The position numbers and the translations under genes were made by a program. From Adiantum capillus-veneris (taxonomy: Eukaryota; Streptophyta; Polypodiopsida; Polypodiales; Pteridaceae), in the NCBI GenBank assembly GCA_014529385.2, contig CM043966.1, positions 142,584,211 to 142,648,210 of the forward strand: 64,000 nt of DNA. The letters are read 5' to 3'. The notes below the pieces were generated by a model. It saw nothing but the letters and a program-made list of their open reading frames with translations. It was not told the DNA's origin and ran no database searches. Positions 34,253 through 45,551 of this stretch are shown in pieces. How positions within the stretch are numbered: position 1 is the stretch's first letter; the number at the start of each line of letters is the position of its first letter.

Positions 34253-36850
34253 ATGGCGGAGGAAGGGAAGCTCAAGATTGAGAAGTTCAACGGCAAAAAC
34301 TACCAACATTGGAAGATGCAGATTGAAGACTATCTCTACCAGAAGGACCTCTATTTGCCACTAGGCGGTCTTGCGAAGAAGCCCGCAACAATGGCAGATG
34401 AAGCATGGATTGTCCTTGATCGAAAGGCACTGGGAACAATCCGGTTAAGCTTGGCGTCAACGGTGGCCTTCAATGTTTCGGAGATGAAGACCACGGAGGA
34501 CTTGATGAAGTCACTTGACGACTTCTACGAGAAACCATCGGCATCCAATAAGGTATTTCTTATGAAGCGCTTGTTCAATCTAAAGATGGCAGAGAATGGT
34601 TCAGTTGCAGAACACCTAAATGACTTTAACACAAACATAAGTCAACTTCGATCAGTGAAAATCAATTTCGATGACGAAGTGCGAGCTCTCCCTATACTAT
34701 CATCCCTACAGGATAGTTGGGACAGCCTTGTGATGGTTGTAACTAATTCTATCTCTGGCACAAATACTCTTAAGTTTGATGATGTTGTGGGTGTTCTCCT
34801 AAGCGAGGAAATGCGAAGGAGAAGCACAGGAGAATCATCAAGTGCTGCACTATCAGTGGAAACAAGAGGAAGGCCTAAGGAGAGGTTCAAAAACCAAAAG
34901 GGTCGTGATTGCTCAAGGCGGAGCAAGTCACGCACAAAGTCAGTTCTTGAATGTTGGAACTGCGGCAAGAAGGGCCACGTCAAGAAGGATTGCTGGTCCA
35001 AGAAGAAGAAGGAGACAGAGTCTCAAGACAACAAGCTCTCCCTATACTATCATCCCTACAGGATAGTAGATTCCGGGGCTTCATTCCATGCGACACCACA
35101 CAAGCAACATTTCCAAGACTACACCAAAGGTAATTTTGGGTATGTATACTTGGGAGATGATGAAGCTTGTGAGATTGTCGGCAAAGGTACAGTTTCTTTC
35201 AAAACTGCTAACGGAAATGAATGGAAGCTTAAAGATGTTAGGCATGTTCCTTCTCTTCGCAAAAATTTGATCTCTACAGGACAATTGGACGATGAAGGTC
35301 ACAACATTGCATTCGGAAACAAACGGTGGAAGATCTCAAAGGGATCTTTGGTGGTTTCCAAGGGTGAAAAAGTCGGTACACTTTACTTGTGTACTGTTAG
35401 CACGCAACCTTCAGCTTGTGCAACAACTACAGAAGTTGACAGTGCGGTGTGGCACTATCGACTTGGGCATATGAGTGCCAAAGGAATGCAAATCCTTCAA
35501 ACAAAGAAGCTTCTACCAGGTTTGAAAGAAGTGGACGTAGAGTTCTGTGAAGATTGTGTATATGGTAAACAAAAGAGGGTAAAATTTCAAAAATCAGGAA
35601 ATGAAAGAAAAAATAAAAAACTTGAGTTGGTTCATTCTGATGTTTGGGGTCCTGCAAGTACACCATCACTTGGTGGCTCATTGTACTATGTAATATTCAT
35701 AGACGATGCGACTAGAAAAACATGGGTTTATGTCATGAAGAATAAATCCGATGTATTTTCCATATTTCAAAGGTGGAAAGCCTTTGTGGAGAATGAAACA
35801 GGTACCAAGGTTAAATGCCTCAGATCCGACAATGGAGGCGAATATTGCAGCCAAGCTTTTGAAAGCTTTTGTGCTAGCAATGGCATTCGGAGGCAAAGGA
35901 CAACCCCAAGGACACCTAAAAAAAATGGGATTTCAGAAAGGATGAACAAGACAATCATGGAACGAGCACGAAGCATGCGGCTACATGCAGGCCTACCGAT
36001 TGAGCTTTGGGCGGAAGCTGTAAGTACGTCTGTGTACTTAATCAATCGGTCACCCTCAACGGCATTGGATGGGGGAGTTCCAGAAGAGGCATGGACAGGT
36101 AAACCGGTGAATTATGCATTTCTCAAAGTGTTTGGGTGTGAGGCATTCATGCACATAGATAGAAGCCTAAGATCAAAGCTAGATGCAAAGTCCAAAAAGT
36201 GTTTCTTCATTGGCTATGGAGAAGGAGACTTTGGGTATCGCCTATGGAACCCTGAAGATGGTAAAATCTTAAGGAGTAGGGATGTAATTTTTAACGAACA
36301 AAATATGTACAAAGATTACTTGGAAAGAAAACAAACAAAAGAAACAGGTGATGAGTACATGGAGCTTGAGGACGGTGAAGACTCAAGGACTGCAAACGGT
36401 GACAATGTGAAACAACGTCAACCAAATGAGGAGCCTCAACCTATTCCCCGAAGATCTACAAGAGCAAGTAGACCTCCAGAAAGGTTTGTTCCTTCCTTCA
36501 ACCATCTCTTGATCTCAGATTCTGGAGAGCCGGAATCATACGAAGAAGCTATGCAACATGAATCCAAAGAATAATGGACGAAGAGCATGCAAGTGCAGAT
36601 GGACTCACTACATCGCAACCAAACATGGGAGTTGGTTGAGTTGCCTAAAGGTAAGCGGGCACTTCAAAACAAATGGGTGTACAAGCTGAAGGAAGAAGAA
36701 GGTGGGATATCACTTCATACGCACTCTTTTGGAAGAGGGACAACTAAAGCTAGGAAAGGTGCATACAAGTGAAAATCCTGCAGACATGTTTACAAAGGTG
36801 GTCAACAAGGAGAAATTGAGCTTTTGCTCATCTTCAATCGGCATTCAAGG
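34253..36850 (+). pseudogene. gag-pol: Copia-B Gag-Pol polyprotein lacking RT
   Basis: ATG 34253 (MAEEGKLKIEKFNG) begins a frame open to TAA 36572. Gag is followed by a zinc knuckle CWNCGKKGHVKKDC (34952-34993), protease IVDSGASFH (D at 35069), pre-integrase VWHYRLGHMS...CEDC. Integrase has D in LVHSDVWGP, D in LRSDNGGEY and E in NGISERMN. After the stop the same frame gives the RT entry (NQTWELVELPKGKRAL, KWVYKLKEEEGG) and breaks near 36706. The next bases encode the very end of RNase H in another frame (SENPADMFTKVVNKEKLSF, stop near 36850). RT and most of RNase H are therefore deleted. A 34-bp sequence from Gag is repeated just before the protease (34684-34717 and 35034-35067). Confidence 0.92.
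34684..35067. repeat. 34-bp direct repeat within Copia-B
   Basis: 34684-34717 and 35034-35067 are identical (AGCTCTCCCTATACTATCAT and onward), 350 bp apart, in different sequence contexts and read in the same frame as LPILSSLQDS and LSLYYHPYR-type peptides in different phase. The second copy replaces the residues normally found just before the protease active site. Confidence 0.9.
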
Positions 36851-36914
36851 ATAAGAAGCCAGAATGGAAAGCAGTCACAGGTTTGGTTTGGAGATCAGTC
36901 TCCAAGTGGGAGAT

Positions 36915-37713
36915 TGTTAAGTATGGAGCCTGATTTACCCTTGTAATTTTTTGTGGTAAAAGCGCACATTTGTAAGGCCCCCATTATGAGGAGAAGCCAT
37001 CGTGCGTGAAGGAAAATCACTCACCGGAAACCAAAACTTTCACGGACAAGAATCAGGGGAAACTTTAAAGGCCTTGGGGGTCCGCCCCCGAGACTTTTTT
37101 TCGCCGGAATATTCTTTTTCGCCGGAATATTATGGCCGGACGGCGGCCGGAAAGTGGTCGGAAAACAACCGGTCGGTTGGCCGGTGGCCGGTAGTCAATG
37201 GCCGATGGCCGGTGGTCGGAAGTCAATGGCCGGTGGCCGATGGTCGGAAGTCAATGGCCGGTGGCCGAATTCACAAGCGGACTTGTCTTCTCAAGGGCGG
37301 CCACACATGGGTGGATTGGAGGGTCCGATTTGGGCTTATTCGCACAAGGGCGGCTACACATGGCTGTCTCTCATAAGAGAGGGCACCCCTTTTGGCCTAT
37401 AAAAGGAGGCCATTTCTACATACATTTCATAGTGTGAAGTTGATGCAACAAGGTGAGTGTGAGGTGGTGAGAGTGAAGCAAGGCGGGAGCTCCATTAAGG
37501 GTATAATCCCTTTGTAAACTACTTCTTGTTTTGAAGTACTAAAGCCATTGAGTGGCTGCTTTCCCGTGGACGTAGCCCACATTGGGTGAACCACGTATAT
37601 CGTGTGTACTCTCTCTCTCTCTCTCTACTCTATAATCTCGTGTATATAAATCTGTCTCTCTCCATTAAGTAATCTACTCAATTATCTATTTAGCTACGTC
37701 TTATTTCCTAACA
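36915..37713 (+). repeat. Copia-B 3' LTR
   Basis: 799 bp, TGTTAAGTATGG...CCTAACA. It carries about 2.7 tandem copies of a 28-bp GC-rich unit (AGTCAATGGCCG...) at about 37190-37270, present once in the 5' LTR. TATAAAAG near 37398. Followed by TSD GGACA. Confidence 0.95.
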
Positions 37714-37718
37714 GGACA

Positions 37719-39539
37719 GTACTGAATACCACGGATAACTCTTCCGAGGGATTTCACCAAGCTATACCTGAGGATTGTAAAGAGATAGATGGCCTTGATG
37801 AATTGTGGAAACAAGTCAGAGAGGCCAATGAAGCCGATGACCTAAGAAGACGAGTAGACAAGAGTGGTGATGAACGAGGAGTGTTTCTACCACCAATAGA
37901 GGAATTTGAGACTGGATCTCAAATGAATCTAGATGTGCGATCGTATTGGGGCGACAAAGGATCTGTACAATCTATGGATAGTCAACCCTATTCTCTAAGA
38001 ACACTACCGTCCTACATGGGAGAGTACGAGACCAAGTCAGATGTGGTTGCAGTCCCATCACAGAGACTGTCTCCCAACAAGGCCATCGATTCAAAGGGGC
38101 TAGTAGATATTCTATCTACCCCAGTCACCTGTACAATAATGTTAGCCGAGTTTCTCAGAATAGGACCAAACATGTGGGCTAATGTGGGTAAATGTCTAGA
38201 GAAATTTGGTGTAAAAACCCCAATGACTCGAATCGAGGAAGGCATCAAAGAGCTTGAAATGCCTCAACTAAATACTAGGCCAGTGCCATTAAACAAGGTA
38301 GGCGAGTATTACGAGGGAGAAGATGGAAACACCACCCTTCTTGTGGAATTCAATGGTGTAAAAACCATGTCAATCCTTGACAGTGGAGCTGGTGTGGCCA
38401 TTGCAACCAAAGAGGTTTGGAAAAAATGGGGAAAACGTGCCTTGATATCCACACGAATGACCTTGCAGCTTGCAGACGAACACAAGGAAAAGCCCCTAGG
38501 ACTGCTAGAAAAAGTACTTGTTACTTCTTGTGGCATTGAATATGAACACACTTTTGCTGTTGTTGACTTTGGCAAGAAGAACAACTATGACATCATTCTG
38601 GGAAGACCATTCATGCGACAATTGAAAATGATCCAAGATTGGGGTTATGGCCATATATACCTGAGACATATGGAAACCATAACAAAGATAAACTTGAGGG
38701 ACCATAGCTATAGGGATGTGACGAGAACACCGGTTGAGGAGTTTGATTCCGCCACAATAGCAGGATCAGAACTTCCAGCTTGGTTAGGTAAGCCTAAAGA
38801 ACTGTGGATGTGTGGAGCTTCACGATGTGGTAGCTTGAAACGTGAGGAATGTATCCTAGAGCGGGTTATAGAGGATAAGGACTATATCCCAGAACCATTT
38901 CCTGAAGAAGAGTTAGAGCCTTTTGGATGGGAACACATCTTGGCTACTCTGGACGTGTGCGCCGTGGAGGATGCTCCCACAACAAAGTTTTGTGATGAAA
39001 ATGGCTATGATGTCGTTCCTTATTTTGCAGTGAGTGTAATCCAGGAAAACGAAGAGATCCAGACATCAACAAGCTCTCGAAATAAGGAGCAAACAAAGAA
39101 ATGTGGAGAATCAAAAGATGAAGAAAACGACGAGTTCTATGACTTTGTAGAACACTTCGAGCTTCAAGAAGATCAGCGACCCGGGAATCAATGTCATCGC
39201 TACACGAATAAAGTGCATCAAAAGTGGATTCCAAAGTCCTCGGTGAAGACAGAACCACCACAAGAATCCTCATACATGGCTCCTAATAAGGATGCAAAGA
39301 CTCAGCTAGGAGGAATACGACCAGAGCAACGAGCTAACAATGCTCTAATCAATGGGCTAGAAAAGTCCTCCAAGAAACTACCACCCACGAGAAAACAGAC
39401 AGTAACTTTCCACTACCAGCCAAAAAATAAAGGGAAAGTACAAGAAGTGAGGATAGTAGCGATAGTGATGAATCTTACGACATCCCCTATCATCAACTCA
39501 GGCCATCACTATCACCAACCCCTTCAGGAACAACCATGA
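37719..39539 (+). pseudogene. E3 Gag C-terminus and protease PR1
   Basis: This is the downstream part of E3 Gag-Pro after the Copia-B insertion. ELWKQVREANEADDL and GSQMNLDVRSYWGD match E1 at 4380-4530. ILSTPVTCTIMLAEFLRI and PVPLNKVGEYYEG lead into an aspartic protease with an intact D-S-G-A (about 38380), LLEKVLVTSCGIEYEHTF, and the second-half motif YDIILGRPFM (about 38588). A conserved tail (EPFPEEELEPFGWEHILATL) follows, shared with E4, then charged linker with one KWIPK motif. The frame is open for 578 codons, so the protease itself looks intact; only the separation from Gag makes it a fragment. Confidence 0.85.
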
Positions 39540-40090
39540 CAGGTCAAAAGAACAGGACAACAAGTCAAAGCCAAAAAGCTCGACAAATCTGGATACCAAA
39601 AAGCCAGATTGGCCAAAAACAGATATGGATCAAGAAGACAAAGATCTCTAATGACAAATCACAAGATCCAACACCAAAACAAAAACAAGGAAAGCGTGCA
39701 CGAACGGGTAAGAATATCACACAGTCGCAAGCTTTCACAACTCAGGTTTGGGCTCCAAAGAAGTTGATTCACGCACAAAAAAGTCAGGAATTCATTTGGA
39801 TTCCAAAACAACCACAGTATCAACTTTCAAAGCCTAAATCCCGTCCCCAAGCAAGCGTACAAGGGCTGAAGCAAAGACCACTGTCGACTCACACAACAAA
39901 AAGGTGGATCCCAAAGAAGTCTCTTCAAACACAAACGAAGCACGGGCAAGTATGGGTTCCCAAACGAGAGTCAGCAACAAAACAGCCAATAATCGCAAAG
40001 AAATGGGTCCCAAAGAAGAACAAAAAAACTGCTGTCAGTGCATCGCTCGTTGAATTCTTACAATTCTTCCTACGATTACAGTACAGTTAG
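39536..40090 (+). CDS. E3 W-x-P-K repeat ORF
   Basis: 184 codons. Its ATG overlaps the TGA of the protease frame as ATGA (39536-39539), which would suit coupled reinitiation or a -1 type shift. It is strongly basic, with seven spaced copies of the motif: QIWIPK, QIWIKK, QVWAPKK, FIWIPK, RWIPKK, QVWVPK, KWVPKK; an eighth (KWIPK) lies in the preceding frame. Intact frame and retained repeats in a copy whose gag is broken suggest constraint on the ancestor. Function unknown. Confidence 0.65.
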   Translation: MTGQKNRTTSQSQKARQIWIPKSQIGQKQIWIKKTKISNDKSQDPTPKQKQGKRARTGKNITQSQAFTTQVWAPKKLIHAQKSQEFIWIPKQPQYQLSKPKSRPQASVQGLKQRPLSTHTTKRWIPKKSLQTQTKHGQVWVPKRESATKQPIIAKKWVPKKNKKTAVSASLVEFLQFFLRLQYS

Positions 40091-40352
40091 AAGAGAGCAA
40101 GTCACTTCAATCAAGCAACGATACAGGAGCTTCAAAGACCATTACATTGCTTAGAATAGGAAGCCTCGCCAACAAATGCCAATAAGCAAATTGATTATAC
40201 TCACATATTTCACAACATAAATCTTTTCCATGCATTGACTATGTATGCATAATAGGGCTACATTACAAGGCCTGCATAGGCACAACTTTTAATTGCCCAA
40301 GCACAACACATACCCTTTGCGATACCCTGTCATAAAGGATGACTCCAAATAG

Positions 40353-40364
40353 CAAGGGGGGAGG
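40353..40364 (+). promoter_or_regulatory. Internal polypurine tract of E3
   Basis: CAAGGGGGGAGG after the W-x-P-K ORF, at the same relative place as 8035-8049 in E1. Confidence 0.45.
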
Positions 40365-40809
40365 CATTCTGAATGCGGACCTAATATTATGACTATTAGA
40401 GGGCAATGTTTTGTGAGAGGCATTGAATTTTTGCGTTTTATTGTGATAATGTTTTGACAAAATTTAGAGTATATGCTCTCATAGTAGTGTTACAGAGGAG
40501 TATGGGGACAAAATCCATATATGAGCCCCTAGGGACATGTGTATAGTGTACATAGCATTTAGATTTCTATTTGAACGACTTTTCTTTTGTTGAGTTTTTT
40601 AAAAAAGATTTTCTTTGTTTATTATTAAGAAAAAATAAAAAATTCCATAATCCACATGAAGAAAAGACTGACAAGAGGCCTGAGCACTACAAAGAGAAGA
40701 AGGTACAGGGAAATGATGAAACTTCACGAAGTATGTCTCAGCAGCCACTACAACAGCCGAAGAACTTGTCACAAAGCAGTGTCAACATGAAACCGACAAG
40801 TCATACAAG
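40365..40809 (+). other. E3 non-coding spacer
   Basis: A/T-rich, no supported ORF. It contains an A/T block (TTATTATTAAGAAAAAATAA near 40620) comparable to 8400-8440 in E1. Confidence 0.5.
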
Positions 40810-41465
40810 TCAGAGTCGAGTAGCTAAGCCACAAAATGAGTGAGGTGTTAGTCCCAAAGCTTCAAGTAATATTCTCTGTGGTCTAAGTGTCTTAGCTATT
40901 CTAGGTACTGCTCAAGGTGGAAGAGTTGAGCATATTTACGTTGTGTCGCTCATGCTAGTATAGGTGAGCAAAAGAGTCGAAGTCTAAGTACTTAAGTCTG
41001 GTGAAGTGAAGGAGAAGGTCCAAAAAACACTCACGTACTGAGCACAATGAGATACGAGTGGAGAAACTTCTACATCGACGACCCTTCTTGGAAAGGTGGA
41101 AGCTATTGAGACATGTTTTGATGTCACATGTGCTACATTTATTCCTCAAAACACTCATCATCTCCTTCTTTCACATTGCATGCTTTTGTTGACAATTTCT
41201 CATATGCATAGAGAGTGTCCCATAATTGGCACTTGCATCAGGCACTCTTTCCGTGTTTCACCCAAGCATTGACCTTTCATGAACATGTACTTCACGTTCA
41301 ACTGCTCAACTCCAATAAGAGCGTATACCAAAGGCATTTTTTTCCCACCGGGTTTTTTCCCTTTGGTCATCCAGGTTTTAGACCCTAATCTAAAGACACC
41401 TATCACCATCCTCTTGTACATATTCCTTCTACATCAACAATAAGGAAATGCTACTCAAATCAATT
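40810..41465 (+). other. 3' module shared by E3 and E4
   Basis: About 650 bp that align with the minus strand of 47940-48615 in E4, in the same orientation relative to each element. E1 lacks it. On the opposite strand a short frame (41200-41421; MPLVYALIGVEQLNVKY) is also recognisable in E4 (48049-48252; VPLVYALIGVEHLDLKY), so an antisense coding origin is possible. I do not recognise the peptide. Confidence 0.65.
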
Positions 41466-41625
41466 GACAAATGAATTGGAGCACCAATTTCAGATCATAG
41501 CATACTTCTCCTCAATGGCGAGTCGAAGAATGGCCTACAATGACAACGCTGCAGACAACACTAACAACATGATTGCACAAGAACAAATAAGTCCTCAATG
41601 ACAAAGAGCAGACATAAGGGTAATC
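41466..41625 (+). other. Region between shared module and helicase fragment
   Basis: Contains a 29-codon frame 41515-41601 (MASRRMAYNDNAADNTNN) with no known match from memory. It may be part of the captured segment or chance. Confidence 0.3.
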
Positions 41626-42173
<548 letters not shown>

Positions 42174-42205
42174 CACCAAAGACCACATCGCCATCGACAA
42201 TCAGG

Positions 42206-42240
42206 TCATGTCGGGGACGACATGAACGCAGAAGGGGGGA
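42206..42240 (+). promoter_or_regulatory. Pre-PPT stem-loop and 3' polypurine tract of E3
   Basis: TCATGTC (42206-42212) pairs with GACATGA (42219-42225) around GGGGAC, followed by the PPT AGAAGGGGGGA (42230-42240). The LTR starts at 42242. Confidence 0.85.
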
Positions 42241-42241
42241 A

Positions 42242-43198
42242 TGTTGACCGCTGGGTCAACAACACAACATAACTCAAGTTTCGTACCAAAGTCTTATCTT
42301 CTGCGAGTTATGAAATAATGCGGATTATGGCTATAAACGTCATTTGTAATGAGTAGTTATTCTAGTTTCAGAAGCCGGGGTGCAATGGCACTTCCAGATT
42401 GTAAATACAAAGCCATTTGACCCTTTCAACCCCATTTTTGGTTAAACCTAAGGTATCGTTAGTATATAAGGTACCTAGGTCATTTTGTAAAAGGACTTTT
42501 ATCATGATCAAAACTTTAGCGCTGCCGTCTACTGTGTGTGAGAGAGAAAGAGAGTGAGCGTGAGCTTTATCCTCTCGCTACGCCCGGCTCGCTCAACACA
42601 CTAGAGATCCGACTGCACCATTGCTGTAGGCTTGAGGAGAGCTACGCGACAATGCCAAGCATTCCACGCGAGATGAAGCGCACACGCCGACCCATCTACG
42701 AGCTATTTGTGGCCGTAAGTGTATCAAACGATGTCTGTTTCCTGCGTGCTAGTAGTCTATAGAATCGTGGTGACATAAGCTACACATAGGTACTCATAAA
42801 TTTCAGTTTTGGGCACTTTCAAAATTCTGCTCTGTCATCCTACGCGTTTTCTGTAGATGGGTTTAGAGTGAGGGTTTTCAGTGTAGAAGCTTAGGGACAG
42901 GTGTATCCTAGTGAGGGGATGGTGTTCCGTAAGTTTCGTACGAATCTGGCATGATTAGGTGAGTTACCTTCCGTATGGGTGTATGTGGCTAGGTGGTGTA
43001 GTTGAGAGCAATGAGGTTCTTGATTGTGGTATAGTTGGCCTTCCAGAGTGTTGTATGTGTAGGATGGTCTCAGCCTGACAAGCTAAAGAGATTTCCTCCG
43101 TGTGCCCATCGTGTCATCTGTGTCCTCGATTGACATTATGTTGATCTAGGTAGTATTTGCATGCACTTCATGGGTGTGTGAGTCGCTCCCGTCCAACA
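42242..43198 (+). repeat. E3 3' LTR
   Basis: 957 bp, TGTTGACC...TCCAACA. The first 20 bp form a perfect hairpin (TGTTGACC/GGTCAACA, loop GCTG). TATATAAG at 42463-42470, a GA-rich run at 42539-42560, and the one-armed palindrome GTCATCCTACGCGTTTT at 42834-42850. Architecture matches the E1 LTR. The right edge is inferred from terminal bases because the 5' copy is missing. Confidence 0.75.
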
Positions 43199-43334
43199 GA
43201 AGCCAGCCATGTAATCTTATTGAATGCATAACCAAAACTCTTCTGGCTCAGCATAAATCTAGAAAACAAAACTTTTGTACCATGAAACCCGCTACAACAG
43301 ATAACTGGTACTCTTCAAATCTGGAACTTGCACT
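43199..43334. other. Flank between E3 LTR and ORF-Y
   Basis: Short non-coding stretch with nothing recognisable. Confidence 0.4.
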
Positions 43335-45551
43335 TCAATAGCCCCCGAGATCAAACGGGAACCCAATCATTTGTCCCTTTGTGAGCATTCCTTTAACAAA
43401 TTTGTACCATCCTCCAGGATCATAGGGGAAATACAAGAATTTCCAATCAGTAGAGCATAAACATACATTAACCCACAGATCTTCATACAAACTACCTGGA
43501 TCATATGGCATATAAGACAATTTCCCAGGACCATGCATATATCCGTCACCTCCTGGGTCAAAAGCTAGCTCAAAATCCCCTACATCATAGCGTAACATCA
43601 AATTCCATATAGCATCATATAACATCATATATTGCCATATCCCCTGTGCAACTGGCTCATCCAATCGTCGATCATCAATCACAGGCAAAAGTAGTGGCAG
43701 TGCACATTCACTCTCACTAGTATGGGAATCCCAATCATGCATATCTGAATACATCAAGTCTCTGGAAAAACTCTCTTCATTAGGCTCGAAAGATGCATCA
43801 GAAAAAAATTCTCTATCTCGTAGAGGCTCAAAATCAAGTAGTGCATCATCTAACAACTGCATAAGATCATCATCTGCTGAATCTAAACAAACTGGCTCAT
43901 GCATGAATCTGGATTGATTGATATCCTTAGCATGTGTATTGGAGAACCCTTCCAAAGCTTTGTCCAGTAAGCACATAAGATCTAGGTCCACCACTTGAGA
44001 AGGTTCCTCCATCTTGCACATCTCAGGCTGCTGTAAACTAAGATTTCCACATATGACATGCATAGTAAATACATTTGTTGCAGACAGCTCTTAAAGTCTT
44101 TCACCCTCATCCAATTATCTTTGCACTTCTGTAGCACAAAGTTCAGCATGCACATTAAAAATTTCATCTACTGCCCTGTCTGTATCATCGGCACAATGAA
44201 ACCAATCATATTCAACATTAAGAGATTGCACTTCACTATGCATCCCCTCTGAATCAGCATCATCAAGTTCGTGATCATTCTGCCATAGTGTCAGTCCTGT
44301 GTCACAAATTCTCGATAGAGAAAAAGTTTGCTCCCTCTCTAAATCACCAACATCAAATTCGGGATCAGTCTTCCAGATTGGGATCTCTATGTCACAGAAG
44401 CACGTCAAAGGAGTCTACACCCCCTCTGAATCATCATAATCACGTTGAAGATCAGTTTTCCAATTTGATAGATGTGCTTCACTAAAACTTGTCAAAGAAT
44501 GAGTCTGCACCCCCTCTGATTCAAGCACATATTCTTGCTTAATCAAGTCCTCAAAATCTGGTACATCCAAATTCAATAAATCTAGTATACCAAAATCCAT
44601 GGTCTTGCTGCTCTCAACAGCGGCCCTGCTTTGATATATAACATCTGTATCATTAATCAACTCTTTGGCAAAACCTGTACCAGTATCTTCAATCACCTCT
44701 ATGGTAGAATCTGTACAAGAAAAATTTTGCTCTTATTCTGGTTCAGTAGCAAAAGTATCAGCTGTAACTGAATCTTCCTGCATGTCTATCTAAATATGAT
44801 TGCACTCATTCACCTGCACATCTTCCTAAGCTTTAGCCAATTCATTGTCTTCATCCCCCGATTTCTTTTCCTCCTGTACTACAGGTATATGTTCTTTGAA
44901 AAATTCACCCTGTGTAGTTTGAGGCTGTAGAGGCTCACCCTCAAGGATTTCTACGTCATGCAAGGCATCTGCAAACCCCAACTTTGCATACAAAACTTTG
45001 ACTATTTCTTCGTCATTAGCCTGTAAGAAGGTAGCATCCTGCACAATAAACTCATCAATCACAGCTTCTAACTTTGATCGTACTTGTCCTCAAATATTTG
45101 CCTAGTCTGGTAGACTTGCACTCTGTTCTTGATAGCTTTCATACTGCTCATAACTTACTTGCACAATACCTTCTTTGAAATACTCCCAGTCGCCACTCCA
45201 AGCTCTGGTAATCTCTTGAATCTTCTCCTTCACATCTGAACTAACTAACTGCTCAAAAGATTTGATCATCAATTCTTCAAGTATCCCTCTTACCTTGGTC
45301 TCCAGCTCATAGCACTCTAGGTAGCCCTCTGGATCGTATCCATCAAAGAGTCGTCTCTCATCGTATATTGCATCTAAAGCTGCATCCAAAGCTTCATCGA
45401 TTTGATTTTTCTTCTTTACGGTCTCTATTTCAAGCAGAGATCCTTGAACCAATTCAAGCATCTTTGAAAAATCTGGAACTGTTGACTTATCATCAAAACC
45501 GTTTGCACTTAACTCTGCAATCAACTTCATCATCTGCTCTAAATTCTCCAT
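43335..45551 (-). pseudogene. ORF-Y: decayed acidic protein with internal repeats
   Basis: Not recognised. Five open stretches (45551-45102, 45062-44826, 44696-44415, 44408-44115, 44063-43335) are all in the same minus-strand frame, so this is one frame of about 739 codons broken by a handful of stop codons and no evident frameshift. The start MENLEQMMKLIAEL is followed by an acidic helical region (ALDAALDAIYDERRLF). A repeated unit then follows (NWKTD...DDSEGV; IWKTD...DLEREQ; LWQND...ADSEGM, about 35 residues). The C-terminus has four [FY]D[PL]G motifs (FDPGGDGYM, PYDPGSLY, PYDPGGWY, PFDLGGY). A TATA-like CTTTATA near 57624-57634, displaced by the E4 insertion, may be its promoter. It could be an accessory ORF of another large element or a host gene relic. 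Confidence 0.55.

Larger units (their letters stand above)
28240..37713 (+). mobile_element. Copia-B retrotransposon, complete ends, RT deleted
   Basis: The LTRs begin TGTTAAGTATGG and end CCTAACA. The 5-bp target duplication GGACA is at 28235-28239 and 37714-37718. The 5' LTR is interrupted by Copia-A. A tRNA-Met primer site lies at 34182-34193, a PPT (AAGTGGGAGA) just before 36915. The polyprotein lacks RT and most of RNase H, so it needed help to move, or the deletion came after insertion. It sits inside E3 gag. Confidence 0.95.

Noticed and set aside
37002-37437. Open frames in the Copia-B LTRs (also 28327-28710 and 62854-63229)
   Set aside because: They translate GC-rich LTR repeats, occur in every LTR copy and have no domain; a by-product of the repeat unit.
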